Assembly (NCBI GenBank): GCA_963777095.1 | Contig: CAVZOY010000006.1 | Location: 124,001-188,000, forward strand | Reading direction: 5' to 3' | Source: CAVZOY01 sp963777095 | GTDB lineage: Bacteria; Actinomycetota; Actinomycetes; Mycobacteriales; Geodermatophilaceae | Length of the DNA: 64,000 bases | Shown here: positions 63,276-64,000 of the stretch, one piece after another | How positions within the stretch are numbered: position 1 is the stretch's first letter | Layout: each line of letters begins with the position of its first letter | Program-made: the position numbers and the translations under genes | The notes under the pieces: model-generated | The model's database searches: none | Seen by the model: the letters and a program-made list of their open reading frames with translations, nothing else | What the model was told of the DNA's origin: nothing

Positions 63276-63510
63276 CCTCACCACCGTCGCTGTCGTCCGG
63301 ATCCGCGCTCCCGCTCCGCTGCACCCAGGCGGGGCGGCGGGCCCGTCCACGGACCTCCAGCTGCGATGGTGCCCCCGCGGAGCCCTGTCGGGACGGCGAC
63401 GCGCCCTCCGCAGGCAGGTCGTACACGAACTCGGCGGTCCCGGAGCACGCCGGCGCCGCGTCGTCCCCGTTCCCGGGCGACTCCGCGCCGTGCCTGGTTA
63501 GCCTGGCGAG

Positions 63511-64000
63511 GTGACCGTCGTCCCCGGTGGGGAGCCACCCCCCATCGGGCACGGCACCGATCCGGCGGCCGCGAAGGAACTGATCCGCGCGCGGGTGCTG
63601 GCGCGCCGGGCGGCGCGGACGTCCGGCGAGCGCTCCGCGGCGGCGGCCGCCGTGGCGAAGGCGCTGCTCGAAGGCCTGTCCGGGGTGCGCACCTTCGCCG
63701 CCTTCGTGCCCGATCCGGAGGAGCCCGGCCACGGCCGGTTGCCGGCCGTCTTCACCCGGCTCGGCGCGCGGGTGCTGCTGCCGGTCGTGCCGGCGACGGG
63801 TGGCGAGCTCTCCTGGGCGGTGGACACCGGGCGGCTGGCACCGGGCCGCTTCGGGCTGCTCGAGCCGGTGGGGCCGCGGCTGGGGCCGACGGCGATCGGC
63901 ACTGCCGAGGTCGTCGTGACGCCGGCGGTCGCGGTGGCGCGGGACGGCGTGCGGCTCGGCCGCGGCGGCGGCTACTACGACCGGGCGCTGCGCCACGCGC
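63511..64000 (+). CDS. 5-formyltetrahydrofolate cyclo-ligase, 5' part
   Basis: 163 residues visible, cut by the right edge of the window. GTG 63511 follows gcgag. Family motifs: KELIRARVLARRAARTSGER near residue 22 (N-terminal basic helix), VRTFAAFVPDPEEPGHGRLP, RVLLPVVPATGGELSWAVDT, GRFGLLEPVG, and the substrate/ATP loop VRLGRGGGYYDRALRHA near residue 150. It turns 5-formyl-THF into 5,10-methenyl-THF using ATP. In related genomes it lies next to galU and the glp/rimJ genes. Divergent from glp with a 235-base gap in which I see no gene. Confidence 0.92.
   Translation, partial: MTVVPGGEPPPIGHGTDPAAAKELIRARVLARRAARTSGERSAAAAAVAKALLEGLSGVRTFAAFVPDPEEPGHGRLPAVFTRLGARVLLPVVPATGGELSWAVDTGRLAPGRFGLLEPVGPRLGPTAIGTAEVVVTPAVAVARDGVRLGRGGGYYDRALRHA

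Noticed and set aside
63276..63510. A small gene between glp and the folate cyclo-ligase
   Set aside because: A minus-strand frame is open there, but it has no ribosome binding site, no start and no recognisable domain.

Overview
The window is 64 kb of very GC-rich chromosomal DNA with many GTG starts, tightly packed operons and ATGA/GTGA stop-start overlaps. The gene content is that of a high-GC actinobacterium: an mfd-mazG-eno-divIC-DUF501-ppx string, metG-tatD-rpfB-rsmA-ispE, pth-rplY-prs-glmU, and rimJ with a MoeA-like protein and SepX/GlpR. From memory, the order of these blocks matches the Mycobacterium tuberculosis Rv0992-Rv1026 region. The style (DUF4235, DUF559 endonuclease, sulfotransferase-rich glycan locus) would fit a Geodermatophilaceae-type organism, but this is inference.

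Layout. 0-9 kb: metabolic and stray genes (VWA protein, DUF2252, SGNH hydrolase, thiolase, Bax-1-like membrane protein, DinB-like protein, a tRNA with a UAA anticodon, type II NADH dehydrogenase, UdgB-type uracil glycosylase). 9.4-18.3 kb: a minus-strand housekeeping operon mfd, SurA-like lipoprotein, mazG, eno, ftsB/divIC, DUF501, ppx. 18.4-25.5 kb: secreted glycan-active proteins (two GH26-like proteins, one behind a ydaO-type c-di-AMP riboswitch, and a beta-propeller/malectin/PKD protein) plus a TauE-type permease. 25.8-39.3 kb: a capsule/exopolysaccharide locus with a Wzz-like co-polymerase carrying a dead kinase domain, a Wzy/ligase-like protein, an APH-like kinase, four sulfotransferases, a flippase, a WecG/TagA transferase, a GT2 and a polyprenyl glycosylphosphotransferase. 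Together these suggest a sulfated surface polysaccharide. 39.5-43.7 kb: pth, rplY, prs, glmU, tRNA-Gln. 43.8-45.5 kb: fatty-acid desaturase and TetR regulator with a palindromic operator. 45.6-52.4 kb: ispE, rsmA, rpfB, a membrane protein, tatD, metG. 52.5-60.3 kb: membrane protein, APC permease, CorA, a DUF559 endonuclease bounded by repeats, rsmI, protein mannosyltransferase, PadR regulator, tRNA-Ala. 60.3-64 kb: divisome pair SepX/GlpR and gephyrin-like Glp/MoeA flanking rimJ, and the start of 5-formyltetrahydrofolate cyclo-ligase.

A caution for any user: more than twenty genes, many of them essential (mfd, glmU, pth, rplY, rpfB, rsmI), are interrupted by single-base frameshifts. Nearly all are cured by removing one base, very often a G that follows a C. 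I treat these as sequence errors rather than pseudogenes and give the coordinates of the whole intended gene. No CRISPR array, insertion sequence, phage gene, rRNA or origin was recognised.
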